A stretch of 14,575 bases of DNA from an uncultured Erysipelotrichaceae bacterium (GTDB lineage: Bacteria > Bacillota_I > Bacilli_A > Erysipelotrichales > Erysipelotrichaceae): positions 1-14,575 of the forward strand of contig CACZNO010000082.1 of NCBI GenBank assembly GCA_902782505.1. The letters are read 5' to 3'. Under the pieces are notes generated by a model. That model worked only from the letters and a program-made list of their open reading frames with translations. It was not told where the DNA came from and made no database searches. Both the position numbers and the translations under genes were made by a program. This document shows, piece by piece, positions 14,550 to 14,575 of this stretch. The first letter of the stretch is position 1; every line of letters starts with the position of its first letter.

Positions 14550-14573
14550 GTCCAACTTTGAGGGTTCACCTCA
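14550..14573 (+). mobile_element. IS3-family right terminal inverted repeat (single end)
   Basis: Directly after the transposase remnant's stop. Read inward on the minus strand it begins TGAGGTGAACC, then CTCAAAGTTGGAC. This resembles the general TGAAC...CCC.AAAAGTTGGAC form of IS3-family ends and has the TG/CA terminus. The other end is not in the window: sequence to the left is the malic enzyme gene. This is a solo end left after deletion. Confidence 0.55.
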
Positions 14574-14575
14574 GA

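Overview
The window looks like a chromosomal segment of a Firmicutes (Bacillota) gut- or mouth-type anaerobe of middling GC. The mix of genes fits a relative of the Erysipelotrichia or a similar low-GC Gram-positive group: an IMPACT-family protein with a DUF1949 domain, a type III pantothenate kinase, a TtcA-like PP-loop protein, a short malic enzyme, a trimeric dUTPase and BspA/DUF285 surface repeats. Strong AGGAGG-type ribosome sites and short hairpin plus T-run terminators agree. The exact taxon is inference.

Layout, left to right. Positions 1-1225 (minus) hold a two-gene coupled unit: an alkaline-phosphatase-superfamily hydrolase and the first 38 codons of a nucleotidyltransferase that runs off the left edge. 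Positions 1290-1898 (plus) hold the only rightward complete gene, a YigZ/IMPACT protein, which meets the minus-strand genes at a shared hairpin terminator. Positions 1928-7403 (minus) carry two secreted repeat proteins: a CAP-domain protein with four Ig-like modules, and a BspA/DUF285 leucine-rich repeat protein whose own four Ig-like modules are cut off by one in-frame TAA. Positions 7521-9296 (minus) form the operon coaX, membrane protein, dut, with a good promoter and terminator. Positions 9331-10152 (minus) encode a TtcA-like tRNA-thiolation-type PP-loop protein. Positions 10229-13048 (minus) encode a third secreted protein: an internalin-style LRR, an Fn3-like domain and four Ig-like modules. 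Positions 13176-14348 (minus) encode malic enzyme. The right edge (about 14471-14573) holds the 3' stub and terminal repeat of an IS3-family element.

The housekeeping genes (nucleotide hygiene, CoA synthesis, tRNA modification, central carbon metabolism) do not form a pathway together. The striking part is the set of three secreted proteins spread among them. Each has a different N-terminal binding-type head (CAP, DUF285 LRR, LRR plus Fn3) on the same C-terminal stalk of exactly four Ig-like modules, and each has its own signal peptide and ribosome site. None shows an LPXTG or other recognised wall anchor. Modules are close enough at DNA level to recombine. One of the three is interrupted by a single TAA exactly at the junction between head and stalk, which is the most checkable oddity in the window. 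I saw no CRISPR array, rRNA, tRNA, phage module or complete insertion sequence. No stretch longer than 300 bases lacks a gene.
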